DNA of 17,822 nt, taken from NCBI GenBank assembly GCA_021810735.1, contig JAJZIF010000025.1, positions 1 to 17,822 of the forward strand, written 5' to 3'. The notes beneath the pieces are model-generated. The model had not been told where the DNA came from. It saw only the letters and a list, made by a program, of their open reading frames with translations, and searched no databases. How positions within the stretch are numbered: the first letter of the stretch is position 1; every line of letters begins with the position of its first letter. This document shows positions 1 to 6,530 of this stretch, in pieces. The position numbers and the translations under genes were made by a program. Source of the stretch: Acidobacteriota bacterium. Its GTDB lineage: Bacteria > Acidobacteriota > Terriglobia > Terriglobales > Acidobacteriaceae.

Positions 1-531
1 TACAGGCCCGATCTCGAGCTCGCAGCTCCGTGGAAGGAATTCATCGCCGAATTACAAGGCAGCGAATACCAGGCTTTCCTCCGCCGCATGCTCGGCCCGC
101 ACAAGTTCATCCTTACCTTCGAGTGGTATTACGCATGGGAAGGCTGCGCCGTATCCCCGCACTGTGATGCAGTCCGCAAATTGGCCACCCACATCTTCTA
201 CTTCAATACTCAAGAGGACTGGAATCCGGCTTGGGGAGGCGAAATCCTCATTCTCGACAGCGGCCGGCGCTTCCGCGCCCATTCCGCTCCCAGCTTTGAT
301 GACCTCAACGTCGCCGCCTCGCTCGAACCTTGGGGGAATAGAAGCCTGCTATTCCAGCGAACTCCGCATTCCTGGCACGGCGTCCGCCCGCTCCAATGCC
401 CGCCGGGCAAACTTCGCAAACTCTTCATCGTCACGATCAATGTACCCACCTTTCAGGTCTGGTGGCGCAATGTTCGCGGCAAGGACCCGGACGGCTTCCG
501 CATCCGGTCGCAGCAGGCAGTGGCACGCTGA
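1..531 (+). CDS. 2-oxoglutarate/Fe(II)-dependent dioxygenase, prolyl-4-hydroxylase-like (5' end missing)
   Basis: The frame is open from base 1 to the TGA at 529-531, so the window holds the C-terminal 176 residues of a longer protein. The double-stranded beta-helix fold of 2OG-Fe(II) oxygenases is recognisable. The HxD iron pair is His at 160-162 and Asp at 166-168 (context SPHCD). A strand pattern THIFYFN then WGGEILIL follows, the distal iron His is at 376-378 in SWHGV, and the 2OG-binding Arg is at 385-387 (HGVRPL). This is the order seen in prolyl 4-hydroxylase-type enzymes, which couple 2OG decarboxylation to hydroxylation of a peptide or small molecule. The substrate cannot be told. 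An ATG at 88 lies inside the domain and is not a credible start. The gene is convergent with the next one. Confidence 0.85.
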   Translation, partial: YRPDLELAAPWKEFIAELQGSEYQAFLRRMLGPHKFILTFEWYYAWEGCAVSPHCDAVRKLATHIFYFNTQEDWNPAWGGEILILDSGRRFRAHSAPSFDDLNVAASLEPWGNRSLLFQRTPHSWHGVRPLQCPPGKLRKLFIVTINVPTFQVWWRNVRGKDPDGFRIRSQQAVAR

Positions 532-614
532 CAGCCAGAACAAACACAACTCTTGAAAAGTGGAAATTTCACAACCGCGCAGCAATGCACCACTGAGTGC
601 CCGACTGCCTGGCT

Positions 615-636
615 GGGGAAGACCCCGGTCTTCCCC
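615..636. terminator. Perfect hairpin between convergent genes, possible bidirectional terminator
   Basis: Ten-base arms GGGGAAGACC (615-624) and GGTCTTCCCC (627-636) flank two bases, so about 9 bp can pair around a tetraloop on either strand. It sits in the 121-bp spacer between the dioxygenase stop and the stop of the minus-strand secreted protein, where termination from both sides is expected. Neither side carries a T-run, so it is not a textbook intrinsic terminator. It could be a Rho-assisted stop, an mRNA 3'-end stabiliser or a dispersed palindromic repeat. Confidence 0.5.
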
Positions 637-652
637 TCCCAAACCGCCATCT

Positions 653-2611
653 CTACTCAGCTCTAAACCCCACATAGCTGTGTGGCAGCACCGTCACCGT
701 AAAGCTCGTTCGTGCGGAAGCACCCGGCATCTGCGCAAGCATGGGATGCTGGATCGTCTCGCCTGTAAGCTGCACGCCTGTCACCAGGTTCTCGAGTTTT
801 TTGCCTTCGCCCAGCACAGAAACCGTCACGGTCACCGGCTTGTTCCGGTAAGACTCCACCACAAAAGTCCCGTTGTTATAAGCAAACAGGCTCACCTGGC
901 TCGGCGCATCCATCGTCACCGGAAAACTCCGCATGATGTAGCTCTTGATCGACGTCAACACCGGCTGTGGCAAATCGTACAAGTCGTTAAAGTTGTCCGG
1001 AATAGTCAGCACAAACAAATTCCCGTGCCCGTAGTGATCCATCAGCAACAGAGGCGCGCCATACCCATTCGCAGTGCCCCGCACCACCGGCCACGCATCG
1101 TTCGTCTCATACACCACTGCCGGAACCATCACCTCATCCTTGCCCGGCGTCGAACCCATCGCAGTTCCATTGCCCGCGCCAAATGCCGACCAGTACTTAT
1201 CAATTCGCAACTGCCGGTCCGCCACATGCAACTCGCAAATGCTCCCGAAACCACGCGGCTCCAGCGCCTTCACCAACCCTGATGTCACCACCACATCACC
1301 GCCCGCCATCAGGTTGCCCTTGATTTCCTGCACAATATTTGGGTCTGCCGCCGCCGATTTCGTCAGGATCAGCATCTTCGCACCCTTCGGAAACTCCGGC
1401 ACCATGTTGATCGGTATCCCCATCATCCCCAGATACTCTTCTAGAAACTTCTCACCCGTCGAGTAATACGGCCGATACAAATCAATCCCCATCGGCGTCC
1501 CCAGCTTACCCACCAGTGGGTCGATCTCCGCCAGAGCATCTCCGGCTACTGCCGCGAATGTCGGATAGTGGATATGGAAGCCGAACTTGCTCATGCGGAA
1601 CATCTCTCTCCCGTACAGCTTCTCGTAGTTAAAACTCGTCGGCAGATTCGCCCACTCTCCGCGATCTCCCGGCATCGCCGGCCTCAGCAGCGCCGTATAC
1701 TCAAACAGCATGATCTGCGGCGCTTTCGCCAGCATCGTGTCCCACAGCTCTTCTGCATAGCGGTCCACATACCGGATGCTGAATGTATCTACCCATCCAC
1801 CGCCATTCTCGCCCGGCGCTACATTGTCAAAGTAGCGGATGATCTCGTAGCTCTCGTACTGCTGCAGATTCTGGTCCGTAATCACCGGATCTCGCGTTTC
1901 CGTACCCGTATAGATCCCGCTGAATATGTGCGGTTCGTTCTTCAGGTCGTAGCCGTTCGCATGAAAATCCGGATACCAGTTCGGAAACTTGATCACAATC
2001 TGCACTTTCGGATTCACCGACTTCGCCGCACCCACCACCAGGTCGCGCGAAACCTCATCCATCAGCTTCAAGCGAAACTGCGACCAGCTCTGATTCCCCT
2101 TCGCCGCAATGTCCGAAGGCGTCTTCGTATTGTTGAAGAAAAAATCGTCCAGAATAATGTGGTTGAAATGCCGCGCCGTGAGCTCCGCCACGCGCTTCAC
2201 ATACGCGCGATCCGCCGGATTCGTGTAGCAGAAGGACTTGAACTGCCCGTTGTCCCTGTCCGAATACGCAATCCCTCCGGCAACCTCAACGCCCTGGCTC
2301 TTGAAGAATTGCTTCACACCGTCGATCGCCGCGCTGCTCGCGATGTTCCGGCTGCGATACGTCTCGATGTAAACCTTGTCCACCTTCACATGGCTCGTAA
2401 TCTCTTTCCATGAGCTCTCGAGCCATGCATGGTCGCTGTACATCCTTTCCACCACGTTCACCGGGATATACACTGCGACCTTGAAATTCTGGTGCTCCGC
2501 AGTCGGCGCCGGAATCGCCAACCCTCCGCTCGCTTCCGTCTGCGCACCCGACGGCAACGCAACGCACCCCATCACCAGAACGCAACCCAGCCAGCGCAGC
2601 AAAGAACGCAT
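653..2611 (-). CDS. Secreted TIM-barrel, glycoside-hydrolase-like protein of unassigned family
   Basis: The protein is 652 residues from the ATG at 2611, chosen because TCAGGAGA (2618-2625) lies six bases upstream and the protein then begins with a signal peptide (MRSLLRW, a hydrophobic stretch, and a likely cut after SGAQ near residue 24). An in-frame upstream ATG at 2671 would bury that signal. The N-terminal half reads as an alpha/beta barrel: VDKVYIETYR, VEVAGGIAYSDRD, HIILDDFFFNN (Asp155-Asp156), VQIVIKFPNWYPDF and QIMLFEYTALLR, with acidic residues at strand ends as in retaining glycosidases. From about residue 370 there is a glutamine-amidotransferase-like alpha/beta region (KGAKMLILTKS, GGDVVVTSG), then a C-terminal beta-sandwich ending VLPHSYVGFRAE. 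This order resembles GH42/GH-A enzymes, but I cannot name a family. Carbohydrate hydrolysis is inferred; secretion is well supported. Confidence 0.8.
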   Translation of the reverse strand: MRSLLRWLGCVLVMGCVALPSGAQTEASGGLAIPAPTAEHQNFKVAVYIPVNVVERMYSDHAWLESSWKEITSHVKVDKVYIETYRSRNIASSAAIDGVKQFFKSQGVEVAGGIAYSDRDNGQFKSFCYTNPADRAYVKRVAELTARHFNHIILDDFFFNNTKTPSDIAAKGNQSWSQFRLKLMDEVSRDLVVGAAKSVNPKVQIVIKFPNWYPDFHANGYDLKNEPHIFSGIYTGTETRDPVITDQNLQQYESYEIIRYFDNVAPGENGGGWVDTFSIRYVDRYAEELWDTMLAKAPQIMLFEYTALLRPAMPGDRGEWANLPTSFNYEKLYGREMFRMSKFGFHIHYPTFAAVAGDALAEIDPLVGKLGTPMGIDLYRPYYSTGEKFLEEYLGMMGIPINMVPEFPKGAKMLILTKSAAADPNIVQEIKGNLMAGGDVVVTSGLVKALEPRGFGSICELHVADRQLRIDKYWSAFGAGNGTAMGSTPGKDEVMVPAVVYETNDAWPVVRGTANGYGAPLLLMDHYGHGNLFVLTIPDNFNDLYDLPQPVLTSIKSYIMRSFPVTMDAPSQVSLFAYNNGTFVVESYRNKPVTVTVSVLGEGKKLENLVTGVQLTGETIQHPMLAQMPGASARTSFTVTVLPHSYVGFRAE

Positions 2612-2617
2612 CCGAAA

Positions 2618-2625
2618 TCTCCTGA
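2618..2625 (-). promoter_or_regulatory. Ribosome binding site fixing the start of the secreted TIM-barrel protein
   Basis: The minus strand reads TCAGGAGA six bases before the ATG at 2611. It selects this start over the in-frame ATG 60 bases upstream and gives a protein that begins directly with its signal peptide. Confidence 0.75.
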
Positions 2626-2641
2626 TAAAACGATTGACCGC

Positions 2642-2671
2642 AAGATACGCCCGTTGCAGGCCATATGGCAA
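2642..2671 (-). promoter_or_regulatory. Candidate sigma-70-type promoter for the TIM-barrel gene
   Basis: The minus strand has TTGCCA (2666-2671; five of six consensus -35 bases), an 18-base spacer, then TATCTT (2642-2647; four of six -10 bases). Transcription would begin near 2635, leaving a leader of about 24 bases containing the strong RBS. It was found by eye in one spacer, so chance similarity is possible. Confidence 0.35.
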
Positions 2672-2918
2672 ATCGATTCACCAAGCCTGCGCAAATCGCA
2701 GCATCTCAGGAAATCCATCTCGCGCTGGGCGTGTCCTTTCGGACCCATCATTCCGAGCAAAGGCTCATCCACTCCGCGGTCGAGATGATTCAAAGGCGGG
2801 CCGTGTCGAGCGAAGTTTTCGCCTCGGCGGAACGCAATCGAGCAATCTGTGGCTCAGACTCCCACACTCGTTCCGCGCCCGCGGCAATCCCGCCTGCCAA
2901 ACACTGGGAACTGGAGAC

Positions 2919-2953
2919 AAAAGCTGGCTCCTAGCGGCTGGCAGCCGCCAGCC
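2919..2953 (-). terminator. Possible weak intrinsic terminator at the end of ribF
   Basis: On the minus strand GGCTGGC (2953-2947) can pair locally with GCCAGCC (2942-2936), inside the last codons of ribF. Alternatively, its GCTGGC pairs with GCCAGC (2928-2923) just past the stop codon, and that arm is followed directly by TTTT (2922-2919). The second form looks like a short intrinsic terminator for the ygfZ-ribF run, but the U-tract is only four bases and the loop is long. Confidence 0.3.
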
Positions 2954-3875
2954 CGTGATATCGCTTCGCCTTCGCCACATCGTGTATGATCTGCTCCTTC
3001 AGCGCTTCCGCCGACGGAAACTTCTGTTCTTCGCGCAGCCGTGCTAGAAAACACACTTCCACCGGCGTCTCAGGTTCGATCTCCACAGGCTCAAAATTCA
3101 ACAGGTAGGACTCGATCGCGTAGCTCTCCACTCCAAATGTAGGCCGCACCCCGCAATTGGTCACCGCCTCAAACCAGCGCTCCCCAACCCGTACCCGCGT
3201 CACATAAACGCCATTCGCAGGCGTCAGCTCCGCATACGGTGCAAGATTGATTGTCGGCACCAGCAGCTTGCTCCCCACTCCGCGGCCCCGCTCCTGCGTC
3301 GACTCAATCGAAAACGCCCGCCCCAGCAGCGCCCGTGCCAGGCTCGTATTGCCCGCAACAATCCGCTGGCGCACCTCGCTGCTCGACACCGTGATTCCGC
3401 GCACCATCAGCGCCCGATGCCCGAAAACCTCAAAGCCCAGTTGCTTGCCAAAACGAATCAGGTCTTCCGTGCCCGCCTCGGCATCGCGCCCAAAGCGAAA
3501 GCTTTCGCCTTCATGCACCTCAACGGCACGCAATGCTCGCGCCAGCACCTGATCGGCAAAATCATATGCCGGCGTCTGCGAAAACTCTTCCGTGAATGGC
3601 AGAATCAGCGTCGCATCGATGCCCGTCTGCGCCAGCAACTCCAGGCGCTGCGGCATCGGCGTAATCAGCTTTGGAGCCATCTCTGGACGTAGCACTCGCA
3701 CAGGATGCGGATCGAAAGTCACCGCCACCGAAACCGCTCCTCGCATCTGGCCGCGCTTGCGAACCTCCGCCAGAATCGCCTGGTGCCCGCAATGCACCCC
3801 ATCGAAATTGCCAATCGCCACCACGGAGCGGCCCGGCATGTCGGGAATATCAGCCAGCGAGCGGAATACTTGCAT
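2931..3875 (-). CDS. ribF: Bifunctional riboflavin kinase / FAD synthetase
   Basis: RibF phosphorylates riboflavin to FMN and adenylylates FMN to FAD in the cytoplasm. The N-terminal nucleotidyltransferase domain shows VAIGNFDGVHCGH at residues 20-31, the HxGH-type ATP site. SSSEVRQRIVAGN and ALLGRAFSIEST close this domain. The C-terminal flavokinase domain has GSKLLVPTINL (the PTxN motif), NGVYVTRV, ESYLLNFE and FLARLREEQKFPSAEALKEQI. At 314 residues the length is normal. I chose ATG 3875, one base after the stop of the upstream phosphodiesterase gene; a TTG at 3887 is an alternative that adds four residues. Neither has a strong Shine-Dalgarno sequence, so translation is probably coupled to the upstream gene. 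There is no FMN riboswitch next to it. It is the last gene of the ygfZ run. Confidence 0.96.
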   Translation of the reverse strand: MQVFRSLADIPDMPGRSVVAIGNFDGVHCGHQAILAEVRKRGQMRGAVSVAVTFDPHPVRVLRPEMAPKLITPMPQRLELLAQTGIDATLILPFTEEFSQTPAYDFADQVLARALRAVEVHEGESFRFGRDAEAGTEDLIRFGKQLGFEVFGHRALMVRGITVSSSEVRQRIVAGNTSLARALLGRAFSIESTQERGRGVGSKLLVPTINLAPYAELTPANGVYVTRVRVGERWFEAVTNCGVRPTFGVESYAIESYLLNFEPVEIEPETPVEVCFLARLREEQKFPSAEALKEQIIHDVAKAKRYHGLAAASR

Positions 3876-3876
3876 G

Positions 3877-4656
3877 TCAGATTTCAATCGGAATTCTCAA
3901 TCCGTCGTAGGACAGGCGCACATTCGGCGGAAACGCGGCCTCCGTCGTCTCATGGTCCACTTCGTGCGACATGTGCGTCAGCCAGGCGCGCCGCGGCTTT
4001 AGCACTTCCACCCATCGCAGTGCTTCCTCAAGATTCGCGTGGCTCGGATGCGCCTGCGGCCTCAGCCCATCCAGAATCATCACGTCCAGATTCTCAAGCA
4101 ACGGCAAGCTCGACTCGGGGATCGACTTCATGTCCGTCAGATATGCCGCCGAACCGAACCGGAACCCTGAAACCTCCGTGGGGCCGTGCTGCAGCGGCAC
4201 ACGTTGAAACGTCACTCCGTTCACTTCCGTCGTATCGTGTCCTGCAATCGTATGCAACTTCACACGCGCCCGCGTTGGATACTGCGACTCCGGCGAAAAT
4301 GTGTATTCAAACACGCGCTCCAGAATCGCAGCCGTCTCCGCATCGGCATACAGCGGCAGATGCCCCGGCCTGTGCGGGTAGCTCAACGGCCGCAAATCAT
4401 CCAGGCCCAGGATGTGATCCGCGTGCGCGTGCGTATAGAAAACCGCATCTACTCGCTGAATCCCCTCGCGCAGCGCCTGCTCGCGAAAATCCGGCCCCGT
4501 ATCGACCACCACCCGCCGGTTCTGCCACTCAATCGCAATCGAAGGCCGCAGCCGGCGATTCCTGGCATCCGGCGACGTACACACCGCGCAGGTGCAGCCG
4601 AGCGTGGGCACGCCCATCGACGTGCCGCTCCCGAGAATGACAATTTCGGCTTTCAT
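3877..4656 (-). CDS. PhnP-family metallo-beta-lactamase-fold cyclic phosphodiesterase
   Basis: The protein is 259 residues. The metal site THAHADH has His76, His78, Asp80 and His81. A structural-zinc cluster G-C-x-C-x-x-C has Cys21, Cys23 and Cys26. Both sets match the positions I recall for Escherichia coli PhnP, the phosphoribosyl 1,2-cyclic phosphate phosphodiesterase. The C-terminal LTHMSHEVDH supplies the late His ligands. A dinuclear, cytoplasmic phosphodiesterase is therefore well supported; the physiological substrate is not. No phosphonate (phn) genes are nearby. The neighbours are DUF1844 and ygfZ upstream and ribF downstream, separated by 15 bases and 1 base, so it is likely co-transcribed. 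The RBS is weak (CAGG right at the ATG). PhnP-like proteins of unknown substrate are widespread outside phn operons, so I leave the symbol empty. Confidence 0.85.
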   Translation of the reverse strand: MKAEIVILGSGTSMGVPTLGCTCAVCTSPDARNRRLRPSIAIEWQNRRVVVDTGPDFREQALREGIQRVDAVFYTHAHADHILGLDDLRPLSYPHRPGHLPLYADAETAAILERVFEYTFSPESQYPTRARVKLHTIAGHDTTEVNGVTFQRVPLQHGPTEVSGFRFGSAAYLTDMKSIPESSLPLLENLDVMILDGLRPQAHPSHANLEEALRWVEVLKPRRAWLTHMSHEVDHETTEAAFPPNVRLSYDGLRIPIEI

Positions 4657-4671
4657 CCTGAAGCGTGAACG

Positions 4672-5286
4672 TTATCCCCGGCCCGTAGGTGGCTTCTGAG
4701 CGGCTTGCGCAATGGCGTTGGTGATTTCCAGGAACATCATTCGTAGCTCGAAAAGCGCATTCTGCAGCATGCGCTGCTCGCGCTCGTTCAAATTGCCCTT
4801 GGTCTTCTCCTGCAGTACGCCCAGCATGTCTACGCTCTGGCGTGCGCCAAGAATATCCACCCGCGGCTTCTGGCCCGGTTCCGTACCCGCACCCATCGCA
4901 ATCATCGCCGAAAGATAAATTGACTGAATGACATGCTCAAACGTCACCGGACCGGTAGCTTCCATGCCCGGATTCGCCTGCTTCAGCATCTGGTCGAGAC
5001 TTTCAGACGATGCCCGATAAGCGGCATGCTGCTCGGCGGACTCTTCGTCCGTAATCGGCCGTCCCTCTTCGGATTCTTCGGCATCTGGCTCACGGCTCGC
5101 CTCCGCGGCCGGCTCCGCTGCAGGGGGCTCCCTGCGCGGCATGCTCACTACATTGTCGGCCTGAGCCTTCGCGGCTTCCGGCGCAGATGTTTCACTTGCC
5201 TGGCTGCTGGTGCTCTCATCGCGCAAATCACCCTCAGAGGTGAACTTGCGGCGGTCGGTAACTGTAAATCCGGTCTTTTCGTCCAT
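4672..5286 (-). CDS. DUF1844 domain protein with acidic, low-complexity N-terminus
   Basis: The protein has 204 residues. Residues 1 to about 95 are rich in Glu, Ala, Ser and Pro (EPAAEASREPDAEESEEGRP) and are probably disordered. The C-terminal half, from VTFEHVIQSIYLSAMIAMG through QSVDMLGVLQEKTKGNLNEREQRMLQNALFELRMMFLEI, is the helical DUF1844 domain, whose function is unknown. It has no signal peptide or membrane segment. The start is supported by GGAGAG five bases before the ATG. It lies 20 bases after ygfZ and 15 bases before the PhnP-like gene, so it belongs to the same transcript. Co-occurrence with cofactor genes is the only hint to its role. Confidence 0.88.
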   Translation of the reverse strand: MDEKTGFTVTDRRKFTSEGDLRDESTSSQASETSAPEAAKAQADNVVSMPRREPPAAEPAAEASREPDAEESEEGRPITDEESAEQHAAYRASSESLDQMLKQANPGMEATGPVTFEHVIQSIYLSAMIAMGAGTEPGQKPRVDILGARQSVDMLGVLQEKTKGNLNEREQRMLQNALFELRMMFLEITNAIAQAAQKPPTGRG

Positions 5287-5306
5287 AACTCTCTCCGCGA
5301 CGATCC

Positions 5307-6428
5307 TTAACTAACCGCCGCATGCTGACTTGCGTAATCCTGCAAATTTTTGCGAAGACTGGCCACCTCTTCGGCATCCAGAACTCGTACCGTACCCGCC
5401 GCACAGGTCAATCCCAGGTTGCGGGCTACCGGCTCGTTGCGCACCATGCCCAGCGCGAGCGTTTTCCGCCCGCCCGGCAGCGCAATCTCGGCTACGCTCG
5501 TGATCTCACCCACTGCCTGCCCCTCGGCCATAATCTGCGCCGGCAACTCCGGCTGCGAGCCCTCCAGCTCCAGCAGTCGCATCTGCCGGTGCACCGTCGC
5601 GCGCGAGCGAATCCGCTCCACAATCTCCTGCCCAAGGTAGCAGCCCTTCTGGAAGTGCAGCGGCCTCACCGCGTCCACTTCCTGCGACAGATATTTCTCG
5701 TCAAAATCCACGCCATAAAGCGGCACGCCTTCGGCTACGCGCAGCATTTCCAGTGCGTCAATCCCTGCCGGCTCCACGCCTGCCTCGCGCAGCTTCTCCC
5801 ACAGTCGCGCTGCACTCGCTTCCGGGAGCCAGATCGCAAATCTCTGCGTCACCGGAGAGTACTCCCGCGATACCATGACGCGGTGACCCTCCCAGTCGCA
5901 CTCCACGAAGCTCCACTCGCCCTCCGGCGTCTTCAGCCCCGCGGTGCCAAGCACGGCCTCAGCCCGTGGACCCGCCACACCAAGCGCCGTCTGCCCGTTG
6001 ACCTTTCCCAGCTCCACATCGTCCATGATGATGAAGTGGTCAAAGTGGGCCATGAGCGCCTCGGCCTGAGACTCGTCCGTAGCCAGCAGGATATGATCGG
6101 AGCAACGGTAAGCCGTAGCATCGCCAAGGATTCGTCCCTGCGCATTGAGCACAAAACTGTAATTCGAGCGGCTGGGCTCAAGATCCCTGACTGTATTCGT
6201 GATCATCCCGTTGAGCCAGCGCACCTGGTCGCCGCCGCTCACACGCAACAGGCAGCGGTATCCAAGGTCGTAAACCGCCGCCAAACCCAGAATCGAGAGG
6301 AGCTCCTGCTGAGGATCGCGCCATTGCCGCACCATTTGCCTTCCCTGGTGCATGCAGAGGGCAATCTCGCCGTCCTTCTCAGTCGAAAACAGTGCCAGCG
6401 GAGTGATCGCTCCGGAAATTTCACTCAT
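5307..6428 (-). CDS. ygfZ: YgfZ/GcvT-domain folate-binding protein (Fe-S cluster maintenance)
   Basis: YgfZ-type proteins bind tetrahydrofolate and help maintain certain Fe-S enzymes. The family signature K-G-C-Y-x-G-Q-E is present as HFQKGCYLGQEIVERIRSRA, with the conserved Cys at residue 263 of 373. The GcvT-like folate fold is seen in VRWLNGMITNTVRDL, YSFVLNAQGRILGDATAYR and GVAGPRAEAVL, and the C-terminal barrel begins near RLLELEG. I chose ATG 6428 because GGTGA ends eight bases upstream. A GTG at 6440 would add four residues and would be nearly leaderless relative to the TATAAT box at 6446-6451. It heads the run ygfZ, DUF1844 gene, PhnP-like gene, ribF, and is divergent from the metalloprotease gene. 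A CAF17-type name would describe the same family. Confidence 0.92.
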   Translation of the reverse strand: MSEISGAITPLALFSTEKDGEIALCMHQGRQMVRQWRDPQQELLSILGLAAVYDLGYRCLLRVSGGDQVRWLNGMITNTVRDLEPSRSNYSFVLNAQGRILGDATAYRCSDHILLATDESQAEALMAHFDHFIIMDDVELGKVNGQTALGVAGPRAEAVLGTAGLKTPEGEWSFVECDWEGHRVMVSREYSPVTQRFAIWLPEASAARLWEKLREAGVEPAGIDALEMLRVAEGVPLYGVDFDEKYLSQEVDAVRPLHFQKGCYLGQEIVERIRSRATVHRQMRLLELEGSQPELPAQIMAEGQAVGEITSVAEIALPGGRKTLALGMVRNEPVARNLGLTCAAGTVRVLDAEEVASLRKNLQDYASQHAAVS

Positions 6429-6445
6429 GTGTAGGCTCACCCTTG

Positions 6446-6451
6446 ATTATA
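6446..6451 (-). promoter_or_regulatory. -10 box of the ygfZ operon promoter
   Basis: The minus strand reads TATAAT, a perfect -10 element in an otherwise GC-rich sequence, 17 bases before the ygfZ ATG. No good -35 sits at the usual spacing (about 6469-6474 reads TGCCGG). Transcription would start near 6439, so the leader would be only about 10 bases. Confidence 0.4.
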
Positions 6452-6468
6452 AGCGGGCTCAATGGGGC

Positions 6469-6482
6469 CCGGCATCTGCCGG
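6469..6482. promoter_or_regulatory. Palindrome in the divergent promoter region, possible operator
   Basis: CCGGCA (6469-6474) and TGCCGG (6477-6482) form a perfect inverted repeat with a 2-base centre. It overlaps where the -35 of the ygfZ promoter would lie and is about 50 bases before the metalloprotease start. The geometry suits a dimeric repressor, but a 6-bp GC-rich repeat can occur by chance. Confidence 0.25.
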
Positions 6483-6530
6483 AGGTACTGGAATCACCGG
6501 CTTCGCGCTCACTGCTCAGGATATTCAGGT

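Larger units (their letters stand above)
2612..2930. other. 319-bp spacer without a convincing gene
   Basis: The stretch between ribF and the TIM-barrel gene holds the candidate promoter and RBS near 2618-2671. It also has a bulged hairpin (CGAG-CGAA 2807-2814 against TTCG-C-CTCG 2818-2826) and two 7-bp repeat units (ACTGGGA 2903-2909, ACTGGAG 2910-2916). Short open frames cross it on both strands, but none has an RBS or recognisable protein character. The middle part (about 2690-2900) reads like decayed or dispersed repeat sequence rather than a compact promoter region. Confidence 0.5.

Noticed and set aside
560..2413. Plus-strand open frames (240 and 281 codons) opposite the TIM-barrel gene
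   Set aside because: No RBS, Arg/His-rich composition and no recognisable motif, while the minus-strand protein has a signal peptide and ordered domains.
2376..3047. Plus-strand open frame (223 codons) running through the 319-bp spacer
   Set aside because: It starts opposite the TIM-barrel gene and ends opposite ribF, with no start signal of its own and no coherent protein character in the spacer portion.
3876..3900. FMN riboswitch or separate promoter before ribF
   Set aside because: ribF begins one base after the upstream stop codon, leaving no room, and no conserved riboswitch structure is visible.
3877..4656. Beta-lactamase or antibiotic resistance function for the metallo-beta-lactamase-fold protein
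   Set aside because: It has no signal peptide, and the cysteine cluster and ligand spacing match cytoplasmic PhnP-type phosphodiesterases.
5322..6434. 370-codon plus-strand open frame opposite ygfZ
   Set aside because: The translation is rich in Arg, His and Gln, as expected for antisense of a GC-rich gene, and the ygfZ signature on the other strand is unambiguous.
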